From Cranoglanis bouderius (lineage: Eukaryota; Chordata; Actinopteri; Siluriformes; Cranoglanididae), in assembly GCA_023630585.1 (NCBI GenBank), contig CM042553.1, positions 940,020 through 1,004,019 of the forward strand: DNA of 64,000 nucleotides, given 5' to 3'. The stretch's first letter is position 1. Each line of letters begins with the position of its first letter. Under the pieces are notes generated by a model that saw only the letters and a program-made list of their open reading frames with translations, was not told where the DNA came from and made no database searches. This document shows, one piece after another, positions 35,150-47,462 of the stretch. The position numbers and the translations under genes were made by a program.

Positions 35150-35690
35150 GTGATTTTTTTTCCTAATCTTCATCTATCCAGTTTGGATAAGCCTGTGCCC
35201 ATGATATCCACAGATTCCTGTTCTTGGCTGACAGGAGTGGAACCCAATGTGGTCTTCTGCGATTTTAGCCCATTCACCTCATGGTTAGCTGTTTTGTGCA
35301 TGCTGAGATGCTTTTCTGCTCACAACGGTTGTAAAGAGTGATTATTTGAGTTACTATATCCATCCTGGAAGCTCAAACCAATCTGGCCATTTTCTTCTGA
35401 CCTCTCTTATCAACAAGGCACTTCCACCCACAGAACTGTCTCGGTGTTTTTTGTTTTCTGCACCAACTCTAGAGACCGCTGTGTGCGATAGTGTGTGAGA
35501 TCAGCAGTTTCTGAAATACTCAAACCAGCCCATCTCGTACCAATACCCCTGCCACGATCAAAGTCACAGTGATCACACTCTTTCTTCATTCTGATGTTTA
35601 ATGAGAACATTATCTGAAGCTCTTGACCTGTATCTGCATGATTTTATGCATTGTGCTGCTGCTACATCATTGGCTGATTGGATAACTGCA
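35150..35690 (-). mobile_element. Tc1-like fragment, right arm of a head-to-head pair
   Basis: Minus-oriented copy of the same region: 'catctatccagtttggataa', 'ttcttggctgacaggagtgg', 'gtaaagagtgattatttgag', 'ctctagagaccgctgtgtgc', 'gatcagcagtttctgaaata', then the leader 'gacctgtatctgcatgattt' out to about 35690. With 34722-35148 it forms an imperfect inverted repeat with arms of roughly 400 bp and almost no spacer. It ends about 145 bp from the nell1 donor at 35834. Confidence 0.75.
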
Positions 35691-35834
35691 TAAATAAGCA
35701 AGTATACAAGTGTGAATATGTATATGGTATTACATAAACTGATACAAACTGACATACTATCAGTGAAGTATTTGAACTAGCTATAAGGATGACATCAGAA
35801 GGAGCCTGCTCAATAGAGTGATAATAAAACTTAC

Positions 35835-36005
35835 CTGTTACAGTCCACGTGAAGCAGTAAATGACTGGCGCTAACGGACAAAGCGATTTTATGCCAATGA
35901 CCATCTGCTAGTCTATATGGGAAAGTCTCAGATCGCTGTTTTCCTTTGTGGTGATACTTGTAGCGAATTTCCTCCCGAAGTCCACTACTCTCCAGTTCGA
36001 AGTAG
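35835..36005 (-). CDS. nell1: nell1 internal exon (core of TSPN/LamG domain)
   Basis: A 171-bp exon between acceptor 'ttccttccag' and donor 'gtaagttt'. One base completes AG|C (Ser) with the upstream exon, then 56 codons, then AG that joins the next exon (phase 2 to 2). The protein starts YFELESSGLREEIRYKY, has FPYRLADGHWHKIALSV in the middle and ends SASHLLLHVDCN. The laminin-G signature WHK.ALSVSASHLLLHVDC is strongly conserved with NELL1; NELL2 has LSLAISASHLILHIDC. The Cys near the end is one of the conserved domain cysteines. NELL1's TSPN domain is implicated in heparin and receptor binding. No lesion is seen. Confidence 0.93.
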
Positions 36006-37499
36006 CTGGAAGGAAAAAAGAGCACAGTTTTAACATGAATCGCTAAAAAATAACAACCTTCCTGTTATTCTGTGTTATTCTCAGTGGCAGACTGACATTC
36101 CCTGCCAGTCATGCCATCTGTGTAGACATCCTCCTCTCAAACAGCTTTGTGTAATAATGTTACACCAACAAACCTCTGCCCATTTTAATGCAAGAGACAG
36201 AACAGCACCTTAACTCAGTAATGTTAGCGTTTCATACTGACTTGGATGCGAAACTGATTGAGCTCCATGGACGAGTGATGAAACATCTTCAAAACCAGTC
36301 ATTTTGACTGACATACACACCAGTGCAGTATGTGCAGTCATGTGCCACTAACTAGTAATAAAATTTAACACAATACCCACATGCAAAATAATCACAACCT
36401 CTGCAATCAGAAGGGTCTTTGGTAAAGGTACACCCACAACCTGTTTGTTTGCTTGCTTGTTTAGGCCCACATAGCATCGCTGCAGCCTCTGCAAATGCAC
36501 GGTCACATCATGAACAACTGAAAATCTGGAGTGGCCATATATCAAGTCTAACAAGATAGATTTCTATTTTGCTCCCCTAGTAAAAGAAAGAAAGGCTTTA
36601 GATCAACAATAGAATCAGAAAGCTTACGCCATTATTCCACTTACACTGAGCGAGGGATCCTTTCTGAGCAGAGCTTGCTATTTTATTTTTCCACATCACC
36701 ATCACGTTTCCCTCAACTCTCCTTCCAAACAGCAGGCATTAATATGCATGACGCCTGAAAGACACACTGCTCAGTAGAATACCAAACAAGGCTTCACAAG
36801 CCAAGAGATGTTTTTTTCTGTCCTCCACTACTTGCTTATTCCGAGAAAGACAGCCAGTAAGAGTGAAAGTTTCCAATGGTGGCATTGCCAGTTGACTTGG
36901 CACGAACACGTCAAGGGTAACAGATGAGATTCAATAATATACATAATTTAATATGAGATCATTAAAACAAAATGAATCACATAATAAAAATCGATTCTAG
37001 AGTGACCACAGCATGTATAGGTCGACATGTCTGCTCTCGCATCAACACAGCACGCATACGTAGTGGTTCTCTCATGAAACATTGTTGCCCAATACAAGTT
37101 AGCTGCGTACTTAATTCAGCTCTAGTCTACTGTGACCTCTTTCATCTATTTCATTAATCAAACCAAAGTCTGTGTTTCCAGAAGAAAGGGGGTTGGATGA
37201 AAGTGACCAATTATAGGAATGGGGACATACGTCTTATCCCAGTACCAATGTCCCAAGAACTAGACTGACATGTGAAGTGCATACCCTGGAGAGCAAAGGG
37301 AAATGAAGCATGCATGCTTGACAAAGGGAACAGAAACAGAACTACTCTACACACTGACTTCACTGCTCCACACTTGTGTGTGCACCATTCACAGCACTTA
37401 ATAACCACACTTACTGATAATGTTCTTCGTGCTCAGGTCACGAACCTTCAACCTTTTGGCCATGCATGCAATCAGCATGCTTGTTGAAAAATGGGACTA
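36006..37499. other. Intronic stretch, nothing recognised
   Basis: AT-rich intron just upstream (in gene direction) of the 35835-36005 exon; no repeat family recognised. Confidence 0.5.
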
Positions 37500-37790
37500 C
37501 ATACAAAGTAAAGTCCCCAAACTCTCTGTGAATCATGGTGGTGGACTGTTGGAAGATTTGGGGCTGTCTCATGAATGTCCATGGACTCTTGAATCATGAA
37601 TTACATTACGGACAATTGTATTTTTAGACCCTTCTGCCAGAATATTAGGATGTGGCCACAAATGGATTTTAACAAGATACATCCAAGGCAACACATAAAT
37701 GTTTGATGGTTATCTCAGTCTTCAGATTTAAACACTACTGAAAGGCTGTGGTCTGTGTTGAAGAGGGCAGTGCACAGGTACAAACCAAAC
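37500..37790 (+). mobile_element. Heavily decayed Tc1 transposase relic
   Basis: Phrases such as 'gtgaatcatggtggtggact', 'gatttggggctgtctcatga' (GGG..WGC region) and 'atccaaggcaacacataaat' (the K.ATQKW region) appear in transposase order on the plus strand, with no open frame and no ends. Confidence 0.5.
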
Positions 37791-37973
37791 AATGTAAAGC
37801 AGCCTTAAATGTTCTGCAAGTTTGTTTTTTTTCCCCCTCCATTTTCTCCACAATTTGTTCTTGCCAATTTCCACCCATTAGCACAGTCTCCCCAGGTACC
37901 AAGTTGAAAAAGTGGGGCAAACACACACTTCCTCTGAGGCAGCTTCAGGAGGAATGCGCTATCTGTCTCCTTC

Positions 37974-40255
37974 AAGTCAAGTCATGTGGTTTTTATTGTC
38001 ATTTCAACCATATACAGCTTGGTACAGTACACAGTGAAACGAAATATTCCTCCAGGACCATGGTGCTAAATAAAACACACTAACCACATGAGACGACACA
38101 CAACTAAATAAGACCTACACATTTTTACATATAGTGCACATGCAAACATATGCAATTACCACAAGACAGTACAGTAACTACTAAAACAGGACAATAGGCA
38201 CGGTAAGTGACAGTGTAGCGCCGACCAGTACACTGTTCTAGAATGGAAGTGGAGTGCAAAAGATAGGTGCAAAGAATAACAATATAATTAAAAATGCTGT
38301 GAATGTAAACATAACATGCTATGACTTAGTATTCAGCAAATAAGGGTATACCAAATATGAACATGGCAGTTATTGCAGTAGCAGCCAGGTAAAGTGTATA
38401 ATAGTGATTAGAAATTAAATATGATATTTTTTATAAATACAGTAGCAGCAAAAAATGCAATACAGTCGATACAGAAAGGTGCAAACATTGCAATGGGAGT
38501 GGGATGGAGTTCAGTTCAGAGTGTGTGTGTGTGTGCGCGCATGTGTGTGTGCTTGTCAGTCCAGTCTCTGAGTATTGAGGAGTCTGATGGCTTGGGTGAA
38601 GAAACTGTTACACATTCTGGCCGTGATGGCTTGAATACTTCGGTACATTTTGCCAGATGGCAGTAGGGTGAAGAGTTTGTGTGAGGGGTGTGTGGGGTCA
38701 TCCACAATGCTGGTGGCTTTGCGGACGCAGCGTGTAGTGTAAATGTCTATGATGGCAGGAAGAGAGACCCCAATGTCCTTCTCAGCTGTCCTTACCATCT
38801 GCTGCAGGGTCTTACATGCTCAATGTAGTGGTGCTGGAGATGCTGTTCCTGATCCGGACTGACTGAGGTCCCCCAGTCAGGAAGTCCAGGATTCATTTAC
38901 AGAGGGAGGTGTTTAGGCCCAACAGGCTAAGCTTTCCAATCAGGTGCTGAGGATTGATTGTGTTGAATGCTGAACTGAAGTCTATTAACAGCATTCGAAT
39001 GCAAGTTCTGTTGAGCGGTTGGGGTGATACGCGAACTGCAGGGGGTCCAGTGAGGGGGGCAGCAGGGTCTTGATGTGCCTCATGACAAGCCTCTCGAAGC
39101 ACTTCATGATGATGGGTGTTAGTGCAACGGGACGGTAGTCAGTGAGGCAGGACACTGAAGACTTCTTCGGCACAGGGACAACGGTGGCCTTGAAGCACGT
39201 TGGAACAACGTTGCTGCTCAGGGAGATGTTGAAGATGTCAGTGAGAACATCCACCAGCTGGTCTGCACATCCTCTGAGCACTCTGCCAGGAATGTTGTCT
39301 GGTCCAGCAGTGTGGGTTGACTCTGCGTAGAGTTTCTCACATCAGCCATAGTTAAACACAGCACCTGGTCGTTGGGAGGAGGGGTGGTCTTCCACACCGC
39401 CACGTCATTCTGCGCCTCAAACCGAGCGTAGAAGTTGTTCAGCGCATCTGGAAGGGAGGCATCACTGACACAGGTAGGTGATGTTGTCCTGTTGTTGCTG
39501 ATGGCCTCAATGCCACATGCGCCGTTTGTCGTCGCTATCTATGAAGTGTCTGGATTTCCTGGGCATGTGTGCACTTTGCCTCTCTGATGGCCCGGGACAG
39601 TTTGGCCCTCGCTGTTCTTAGGGCCACCTTGTCACCTGCTCTGAAGGCGGAGTCTCGGGTCCTCAGCAGTGCACACACCTCCATAGTCATCCACGGCTTC
39701 TGGTTGGAGCATGTAGTGATTGTCTTGTCACTGATGCCATGTATTCCTCCAAGTTAGTGGAGTCGCTGTCGGTTGCAGCCTCCTTGAACATGTGCCAGTC
39801 AGTGTGCTCAAAACAGTCCTGAAGAGCAGAGATGGCTCCTGCTGGCCAGGTTTTCCACCTGCTTCAGAACCGGTTTGGAGCATCTGACGAGCGGTCTGTA
39901 TGCTGGGATTAGCATAACAGAGATGTGGTCTTAGTTGCCAAGGTGGGGGCGGGGCTCTGTCCGGGATGCGCTGGGGATGTTTGTGTAAACAAGATCCAGT
40001 GTGTTCGCCCCTCTCATTGCAAAGTCCAAATGCTGATGGAATTTAGAGAGTACTGACTTGAGATTCACATGCTTGAAATCTCCAGGGTGTGTGTGTTCTG
40101 CAGTTCAATAATAGCCCCATACAGTTCACAGAGCGCCTCCTTAGCATTAGCGCTGGGGGGCAGCACTCTGATTATAAGGACAGTGGTGAATTCCCATGGT
40201 AAATCAAAAGCTCTGCAACAGTCACAAACTCCACCAGCGATGAGCAGTAACTAGA
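37974..40255 (-). mobile_element. CR1/L2-like LINE, 5'-truncated and internally deleted
   Basis: Non-LTR retrotransposon in minus orientation. The 3' tail at 37974-38000 holds 'tcaagtcaagtca' and a reverse-strand 'tgacaataaa'. On the minus strand the order is: end of the endonuclease (about 40255-39900; EFTTVLIIRVLPPSANAKEA and, out of frame, the GANTLDLVYTN-like part), RT start at 39281 (PVPKKSSVSCLTDYRPVALT, IMKCFERLVMRH, FAYHPNRSTELA), RT motif A at about 38990 (MLLIDFSSAFNTI), then a jump near 38830-38870 straight to the C-terminal region (VSLPAIIDIYTTRC, RLLNTQRL). The FADD motif is lost in that jump. Frameshifts separate the pieces. Confidence 0.8.
38985..39281 (-). pseudogene. LINE reverse transcriptase fragment
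   Basis: 98 codons of RT from the LINE at 37974-40255. It contains CADQLVDVLTDIFNISLS before the RT core, then VVPVPKKSSVSCLTDYRPVAL and FAYHPNRS, which correspond to RT motifs 0 to 2. The next motif (DFSSAFNTI, with the first catalytic Asp) continues at 38893-39102 in a different frame. In the living element this enzyme copies LINE RNA at a nicked target site. Here motifs B to D are gone. Confidence 0.8.
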
Positions 40256-42459
40256 AACTAATTCACCACTGAAACTATTCTCAACTCATACATCACAGCA
40301 TGAGAGAGTCACACTACACCAGGGCCAGTACAAAAGCTGAAAGAAAAAGAAGGAGGGAAAAAAAGAAAAGAAAAAAGCGCCATTCTTCCCAGCGATCACC
40401 TGCTCTACAAACTCCTCGCTCTGAGGATTCCCCCTTGCATTTGGCTGCATTACTGCATACTGCACCTGGCATGAACATGCCATCTGAAAGGTGGCATGCA
40501 TCTTTAAAGCAGCATCTTTAACCAAACACTCAAAAGTAGGTGACAAAGGCATTGCAAGTTGTGACATCTCCATATCTGTGCAGCAGTCATTATAACCTAG
40601 TAATAGAAAAGCACATACTATACATTGTTTATTTTGGTGTTGTCATCTTAGTTTAACAAGGTCACAGGTTGGCTAATGTGGGCATCTGGGTCGTTAGTGT
40701 TGGTGTGCGATGCCCGAGTAGTTTGCATTTCTCATTTGCCATAAGAAAATGCCCAATCATAATTTGTTAGGATTTAATGGAGTTTATTGAGCAGACACAT
40801 GACAGACTGTGTTGTCTCTGGATACAATCTGTTAGAATAGGAATCAGATTGCATCAGAACCAGAATTCCACAGTCCTCTGTGTGTGTGTGTGTGTACACT
40901 GAGACACTGCAAAGTCTCAGCAGTATTACATAAAGAGGCCAGATGTCTCAGTACTATTTCTAGACCACCAAGACAAGACTCGTAGGACAAGGTAGAAGAA
41001 ATATGAAAGGTGTGGCCTAAAAGGAGATTCGACAGAAATCTGAAATCAGACACATTCGAATAATCAGTTAGCTAGTTTTATGTCTGCCAGCTCTATTTTA
41101 AAAAATTGTGATGGACAATGACTACGTGATGCAAAGGTTAGAATAGAACAGAACAGAATAGAATAGTTTTATCCTGATATCAGTATAATGCATACCCCGT
41201 TGTTATATGAATAGAGAATATGTATGTAACAGAAATAATACAACACTGTACCTGTACATAATGGGAAGATGTGCAAAATAAATTGTTAATAAAGTTATTT
41301 TGAGTGTGATTTAAGTGCACTGATCTTGTAAATGATACCATCAAAATATCTCCCTCACGCATACATTAATTTCAGTATTATTATTTTTAAATTACTTTGA
41401 CAGGCCAACATAGACTTACCATTGTTACCATCCTGTTACACTCTCTTGGACTCCCAGCTGTCAGCAATGCCATTTTCAACAGTCGTTAAAGTCAAATGAC
41501 TTCTGCTTAGCTTTAGCGGTTTCCATAGTAACATCTGCATCTGTGCCTTATGTAAATCTTAAAACAATTAACACAATTCAGAGCGATCTTGTTCCATGAG
41601 TAACAAGGCAGGACATTAGGTGTAGCTTGTCACCATTTTGGACATGCGTTCACATCACCACTTAACCATTAACGTGGATCTGACAGCTCATTTTTTCATT
41701 TTTTTTTTTTTTTAAAGAGGCAGAGACTGACAGCACAATTTGTATCCCAGTGGAGAAAAGTAAATATTGATTCAAGGGTGAATGAGCACCCAAGTACATA
41801 CCAATGTAGTCGTTTGAATTTGGTTGCAGCCTGTGCTGTGAGTTGATGTGTAACTATTCTCAGAGATTTTATGGTCAGTCAGCTCTGAATCCAAGGCAGT
41901 GGCATGTACACTCAGGTCCACTACAAAGCAGCGTTGATCCTCGATCAAGATTAGGCTTAGGAAATTCCTGGATAAAACTGTATAAATCTGAATAAACTGA
42001 AATTTGTCTGAATAGACTGCTTACTTTATTTACATATACAGACTGTGATGTTGGGGTGTAGTATATTTTATTCAAACTGTAAAATACACTCCTAACAATG
42101 TTAACGGTCATCTCTCAACTGACATATGATGTCTTTTATTTTGTAAAATTTTTATCTTCTTTTAATGGATAGTGAAGAATGAAAACTAAACCGAATTGTG
42201 GTTCAAAGAACCACATCATGACCTTGTTTCTGGAGAAAAAGAATAAAGGAGTTCTGAATGAAATATGGCCTCAAAAGAAAAGCTACGGGCAAGGTCCTTG
42301 TGAGGAGCTTCTCTGTACAGAGACGTAAACTAGTTTGTTTGTCTGTAAATGAATTTCACCATCCAGAATTTTTTTTCTCTCAACCCGATATACATCAAAA
42401 CTTCAGTATCCTCAAGGTGTACGTCTCCTTGAGCTTATGTTAAGTCAAAGTCCCCAAAA
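40256..42459. other. Intronic stretch with purine runs
   Basis: AT-rich intron. It has an A/G-rich tract at 40337-40377, a short TG run at 40879-40895, an AGAACAGAAT-like run near 41146-41165 and a T run at about 41697-41714. No gene recognised. Confidence 0.5.
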
Positions 42460-42495
42460 GGGGGGGGGGGGGGGGACGACCAGGAGTAAAGGTAT

Positions 42496-42550
<55 letters not shown>
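42460..42550. repeat. G run followed by (CA)27 microsatellite
   Basis: G16 at 42460-42475, then CA repeats at 42497-42550, then a short TA and ATCAC run up to about 42572. Confidence 0.97.
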
Positions 42551-42557
<7 letters not shown>

Positions 42558-42572
42558 CACATCACATCACAG

Positions 42573-44546
42573 AATGGTCATGTTTTCTGTGAAATCAGTA
42601 CACAAGTGGGGGAAAAATAAAGTGCAAGTGTTTCAGGGGATTCCACTGGGAGCTTCGCTTGCGCTGTAAAATGCTGCCTGCGCAGAATCAAATAATCACT
42701 AAAATAATACGGTCAGCTGTTACAGCCCAGTACAAGAGTGCTTTAACGAACCATCATTCACACAGAAAGTCATAAACCAGCTCAGTCTGCTTTTACAGGG
42801 AATACAGACCCAACCGTGCTCAAACTGTCAGCTTTATGGTGATCGTGCTCTATTTCTCATCGCCCATTGTTAGATCTTCTATCCTTTAAAGGCCTTTAGA
42901 GCATTTAGAATGATAAATTGCATGCGTACACGCTGAAGGAATTTGCTAAAACATATTTTATGTTCGTTAAAAGAAGTTAAGTGAAAAGTTTCATCAACTT
43001 TTTACCTCAAGGCTATAGTTACTCTTACTGATCAAATGACAGAATTAGTTGCACTTCATCCCTAATAAGTCATTTGCTTCTTGCGCTCTGTCACGATTAC
43101 TGTGTGGCAGGAACAAGCTCATGGATCATTAGCATTATGATAGGGTAAGACGACAAGGGGTTTTGGTGGTCCAGTGGGGAATGGGGCGATATCTTTATTT
43201 ATATGCTTTGTTTTTCATACATCTGGCTAAAATGCATCTCGGCTCTCCTGCGGTATTTCGGAGGATCCATTTTAAAATGTGCCACATCTGCACAGTAAAT
43301 AATCTGTATCTGAATTAGGAATGTGCCTTCTGCTGAATTTTAATATTCAAGAAGCCCCTGCCTGTATCTAAGGGAACGAAGCATGATACGGAGTGCTGGT
43401 GGTGGTATGTGGCCTAATGTAAAGCATGTGTTATTCCTCTTACACCACAGCAATTTGCCAGCATTAACAATATATATTTTTTTAATTTATGTATGTCATA
43501 CATGTCAAAAAAAACTTTTCATTTATTTTTAATTACAGTTCAAGTTTAATTTACGTCTGTAATACTTGAACTTTATGAAAGTTTACAGAGTAAAAGAGCG
43601 AAAAAATGTCACTGGTTTAACTAATATGCCGTAGTGGGGCAGAATATTAATACTGTGTGAAATGATCCCGCTCAGATAATTCAATCTAGTAATTAGAAAC
43701 TTTATTATAGCAATGAAATCATATTTTCATGAGAAACTTTATATTTTTAGGTAAACTATACGTAATATGTTTTTTAAATCTGACCGACCACATATTCCAC
43801 TTTTTTCAGTGTACACTGTATTTATGACAAAAGATGTAGTAATAAGAGACTATTTTAGGCCATTGGTATATTAACTACTAAGGAAAGTGGCATTATTTTA
43901 AAAACGTGTTTTTTGGCAGGTTTTAATGGACCATTGGGTTGTTTTTATTATACAGACCTGGCAACACTGCCTCATCCAACTGAAACCTGCAAATTACTTG
44001 ATGCAAGTTTGCAAAGTGAGAGTTTTTGTGAAAGCCACACAGTCTTCTACCAGCTCAGAAATCCCTTTGGTAACTTGTAACTCCACTAGACTTGAAGAAA
44101 TGCATCTACCTTTCCCTATGCTGGGACATTTTGGGCTAGTTTCAAGTCTTTTTGTGTGGCGTTGTAAATAATAAAATGAGTAAATGCAGCAATTAATATA
44201 TAAATGAGTCAACACTATATTGTGAAATTATTTAATTAATAAATAATGCTGAACTCATTATTAAAAATATATATTATAATCTGTTTGTTTTTATTTCATG
44301 ACAGGTTTTATCTCAAAAGTCTTTTTTCTCCCCTCAAAAGTCTTTTATTCCATAATGCCAATAAATCCGCATGGCAAATAAATCAAAATGGAAGACCTCA
44401 GAGAGCTTGGAAATGTGATGCTTTCTTTAGCTGATCAAATAGGTAGACATGATTTAATACCTGATGCTTTCCTGACCTTCACTGAAAACGTGTTAGACAT
44501 ATTGTAAATTAGCTAGTAGGGCTAAGCTTCTGTCTTTCAAATGTTA
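42573..44546. other. Intronic stretch, nothing recognised
   Basis: AT-rich intron. The 81-codon ORF at 43926-44171 has no recognisable domain. Confidence 0.5.
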
Positions 44547-44622
44547 AAATAAATAAATAAATAAATAAATAAAAAACAAGGACATATACATACATACATA
44601 AATACATACATACATACACATG
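44547..44622. repeat. AAAT and TACA tetranucleotide repeats
   Basis: (AAAT)n at about 44547-44571 followed by (TACA)n at about 44586-44619, directly left of a Tc1-type element. Confidence 0.9.
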
Positions 44623-45166
44623 CAGGACTGTGCAAAAGTTTTAGGCATCCTATTTTTTAGTACAAACTTTGTTATAGATTTTTTTATTTTTTATTTTATG
44701 ACGTCTACATTATCAAGTCAGTACAAAAAACATTTTAGATTCCCAAACATTAGTTTTCTAGCACAAAATGAAATGTTATATAAAAATGTTTATATGTCAT
44801 TAAAGAAAGCAGCGTATCATGTAAGAGACACTTTTCAGACAGTAAACACAATGAAGGCTGCTGGGTTTCACTGCAAAAATAAGAAGCGAGTGCGAAAATC
44901 AAAGTCTCCAGAAGAACTGTGTCTGGTTCTGCAAGATGCTCAATAAAACTTACCAGCTCATTTCCTTATAAAACTGCACACATTGTACCGAGAATACTAT
45001 TTTTATTTTTTTGTCACACTGAATATTGGCTTTGTTTCATTTACTACTGTTAACTGCTCTTTATGATATATTTTTTTAATGTTGAAACATTTAATTTCAT
45101 TATTTTGAGGGCAACTTTGCTCTACAGCATTTCTTTGCATGCGTCTAAAACTTTTGCACAGTACTG
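44623..45166 (+). mobile_element. Non-autonomous Tc1-type element ('TGTGCAAAAGTTTTAGGCA' ends)
   Basis: A 544-bp element beginning 'caggactgtgcaaaagtttt' and ending 'aaaacttttgcacagtactg', with TA at 45167-45168 on the right; the left TA is mutated to TG. The interior ('cattagttttctagcacaaa', 'aatctccagaagaactgtgt' variants) is a known-looking fish repeat body. It spans a 108-codon frame (44620-44946) without transposase motifs, which I do not regard as a gene. Confidence 0.8.
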
Positions 45167-45172
45167 TATATA

Positions 45173-46758
45173 CAGTGGGTATAGAAAAGAATCACCCCCT
45201 TTAAAATGATCACATTTTGTTGCTTTTCAGCCTGAAATGAAGACAGAAACAGTTTTTGTTTTATCCAGCTGTATTTACTCAGTGCAACTTATAACATCCA
45301 AGTGAAAGATATAACACCAACATGTCAGAAAAAAATAAAAAGAAAAGAGAAAAAAAAACACAATCACTGAGTTGGAAAAAGGATCACCCCCTTGCTTTAA
45401 TTTGCCTTAATTATTTAATTACAGCCTTTAGTCTGTTGGGATATGTCTCTACTAACTTTGCACATCTAGACTTTGCAATATTTGCCCACTCTTCTTTGCA
45501 GAACTGCTCAAGTTCAGTTAAATTTGGTGGTGACCGTTTGTGGACTGCAGTCTTCAAGTCATTCCACAGATTTTCAATGGGGTTTAAGTCTGGGCTCTGA
45601 CTAGGCCATGCAAGGACATTCACCTTTTTCTCCTTCAACCACTGTGTGGTCAGTTTTGCTGTGTGCTTTGGGTCATTGTCATGTTGGAAGGTAAACCTTC
45701 TTCCCATTGACAACTTTCTGGCAGAAGGCAGCAGATTTTCCTCAAGAATTTGACGGTATTTTGCCCCATCCATTTTCCTTCTATCCTGACAAGTGCTCCA
45801 GTCCCTGCTGCAGAGAAACACCCCCATAACAGGATATTACCACCTCCATGCTTTACTGTAGGAATGGTGTTATTTGGATGGTGAGCTGTATTGGATTTCC
45901 ACCAGACATATCGTTTGGTGTTGAGGCCAAATAATTCAATTTTAGTCTCATCTGACCATAACACCTTTTTCCATGTGGCCTCAGAATCTTCAAGATGCGT
46001 TTTGGCAAAACTCAGTCATGGGTGTCTTTTTTTCTTGCAACCCTCCCATACAAGCCACATTTGTGGAGAATTTGTGATATTGTTGTCACATGCACACAAT
46101 GACCACTCTGTCATAAATTCCTGCAACTGCTTCAGAGTTGCTGTAGGCCTCTTGGTAGCCTCTCTGACCAGTTTCCTCCTGGCTCTTTCATCCAGTTTGG
46201 AGTGACGTCCTGATCCAGGGAGGGTCTGTGTTGTACCAAATACCTTCCACTTCTTAATAATAGACTTCACTGTGCTTGTAGGCATTGAGAAAGCCTTTGA
46301 AATTTTTTTTTTATATCCATCTCCTTTCTTGTGCCTGTCCACAAACTTTATCCTGGAGATCTTTTGACAGTGCCCTGCCACCCATAGTTGATTGTTTGCT
46401 TCAGTTGCACTACAAAATGCTGCAGGAAAGCTCTTTTCATGCTGAGCCAATCAAAATGACCACAGCTGATCACAGCTGAAAGTCAAATGGCTTTGTGTGC
46501 CACTGAGAAGGTGATTAGCTAAACCTTATTGAGTTTACAAGTCATTTTAGGAGGGGGGGTGATCCTTTTTCCAACTCAGTGATTCTGTTTTTTTATTTAT
46601 TTTGACATGTTGGTGTTATATGTTTCACTTGGATGTTATAAGTTGCACTGAGTAAATACAGCTGGATAAAACAAAAACTGTGTCTGTCTTCATTTCAGGC
46701 TGAAAAGCAACAAAATGTGATTATTTTAAAGGGGGGTGATTCTTTTCTATACCCACTG
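45173..46758 (-). mobile_element. Tc1-like transposon, family A, copy 3 (complete ends, dead)
   Basis: 1586 bp, TA duplications at 45171-45172 and 46759-46760, both CAGTGGGTATAG ends present. Same orientation and nearly the same length as copy 1. It lies 6 bp to the right of the previous element's TA and about 20 bp to the left of the next one. Confidence 0.94.
45411..46385 (-). pseudogene. Tc1-like transposase, family A, frameshifted
   Basis: The ancestral ATG is at 46385 (in a shifted frame). The HTH part is in the frame covering 46016-46450 (MPTSTVKSIIKKWKVFG, then GSGRHSKLDERARRKLVREA); the first catalytic Asp is in the frame at 45650-45964 (LWSDETKIELFGLN); the second Asp and Glu (FQHDNDPKHTAK, SPDLNPIENLW) are in the frame at 45411-45827. 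A stop directly after KAVIK trims the usual KAKGVSTKY tail. The shared one-base loss is at 45770-45778. Inactive. Confidence 0.9.
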
Positions 46759-46778
46759 TATGTATGTATGTATGTACG

Positions 46779-47459
46779 CAGTATATCACAAAAGTGAGTA
46801 CACCCCTCACATTTTTGTAAATATTTTATAATATCTTTTCATGGGACAACACTGAAGAAACAAAAGTGAGTACACCCCTAAGCGAAAATGTCCAAATTGG
46901 GCCCAATTAGCCATTTTCCCTCCCCGGTGTCATGTGACTCGTTAGTGTTACAAGGTCTCAGGTGTGAATGGGGAGCAGGTGTGTTAAGTTTGGTGTTATC
47001 ACTCTCACATTCTCTCATACTGGTCACTGGAAGTTCAACATGGCACCTCATGGCAAAGAACTCAAAGCAGATCTAGAAGAACAAGAAGGTGGAGGAGTGC
47101 AAGGTCTCTAACATCTCCAACAGGACTCCACTGGCAACCTGTGAAGCTCTGGTGAACTCCATGCCCAACAGGGTTAAGGCAGTGCTGGAAAATAATGGTG
47201 GCCACACAAAATATTGACACTTTGGGCCCAATTTGGACATTTTCACTTAGGGGTGTACTCACTTTTGTTGCCAGCGGTTTAGACATTAATGGCTGTGTGT
47301 TGAGTTATTTTGAGGGGACAGCAAATTTACACTGTTATACAAGCTGTACACTCACTACTTTACATTGTAGCAAAGTGTCATTTCTTCAGTGTTGTCCCAT
47401 GAAAAGATACAATAAAATATTTACAAAAATGTGAGGGGTGTACTCACTTTTGTGAGATA

Positions 47460-47462
<3 letters not shown>
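46779..47462 (+). mobile_element. Internally deleted Tc1-like element ('AAAAGTGAGTACACCCC' family)
   Basis: Ends: 'cagtatatcacaaaagtgag' on the left and 'gtactcacttttgtgagata' + 'ctg' on the right, followed by TA. The right TIR is about 240 bp with the internal repeat 'gggtgtactcacttttgttg' at about 47250-47270; the left TIR has lost about 125 bp between 46856 and 46862, bringing the two 'gtgagtacacccct' motifs close together. Only the first and last parts of the transposase gene remain. Confidence 0.9.
47040..47217 (+). pseudogene. Tc1 transposase remnant: start joined to C-terminus
   Basis: Starts ATGGCACCTCATGGCAAAGA (MAPHGKEL) and, after a deletion of about 0.8 kb, continues with 'gtggaggagtgcaaggtctc' and the C-terminal phrase 'gaactccatgcccaacaggg', ending TGG.GGHTKY and TGA at 47215-47217. 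HTH and all catalytic residues are absent. The element could only have moved before the deletion or with help from a related transposase. Confidence 0.85.

Larger units (their letters stand above)
13055..35834 (-). other. nell1: nell1 intron (about 22.8 kb)
   Basis: Interval between the exons at 35835-36005 and 12958-13054. It begins (gene direction) with donor 'gtaagttt' at 35834 and ends with acceptor 'ttggcag' at 13055. It contains the DIRS, Tc1 and LTR insertions listed separately. The phase on both sides is 2, so joining the exons keeps the frame. Confidence 0.8.

Noticed and set aside
44620..44946. 108-codon ORF as a gene
   Set aside because: It starts in the terminal repeat of a Tc1-type element and has no HTH or DDE motif, so it is element body rather than a gene.
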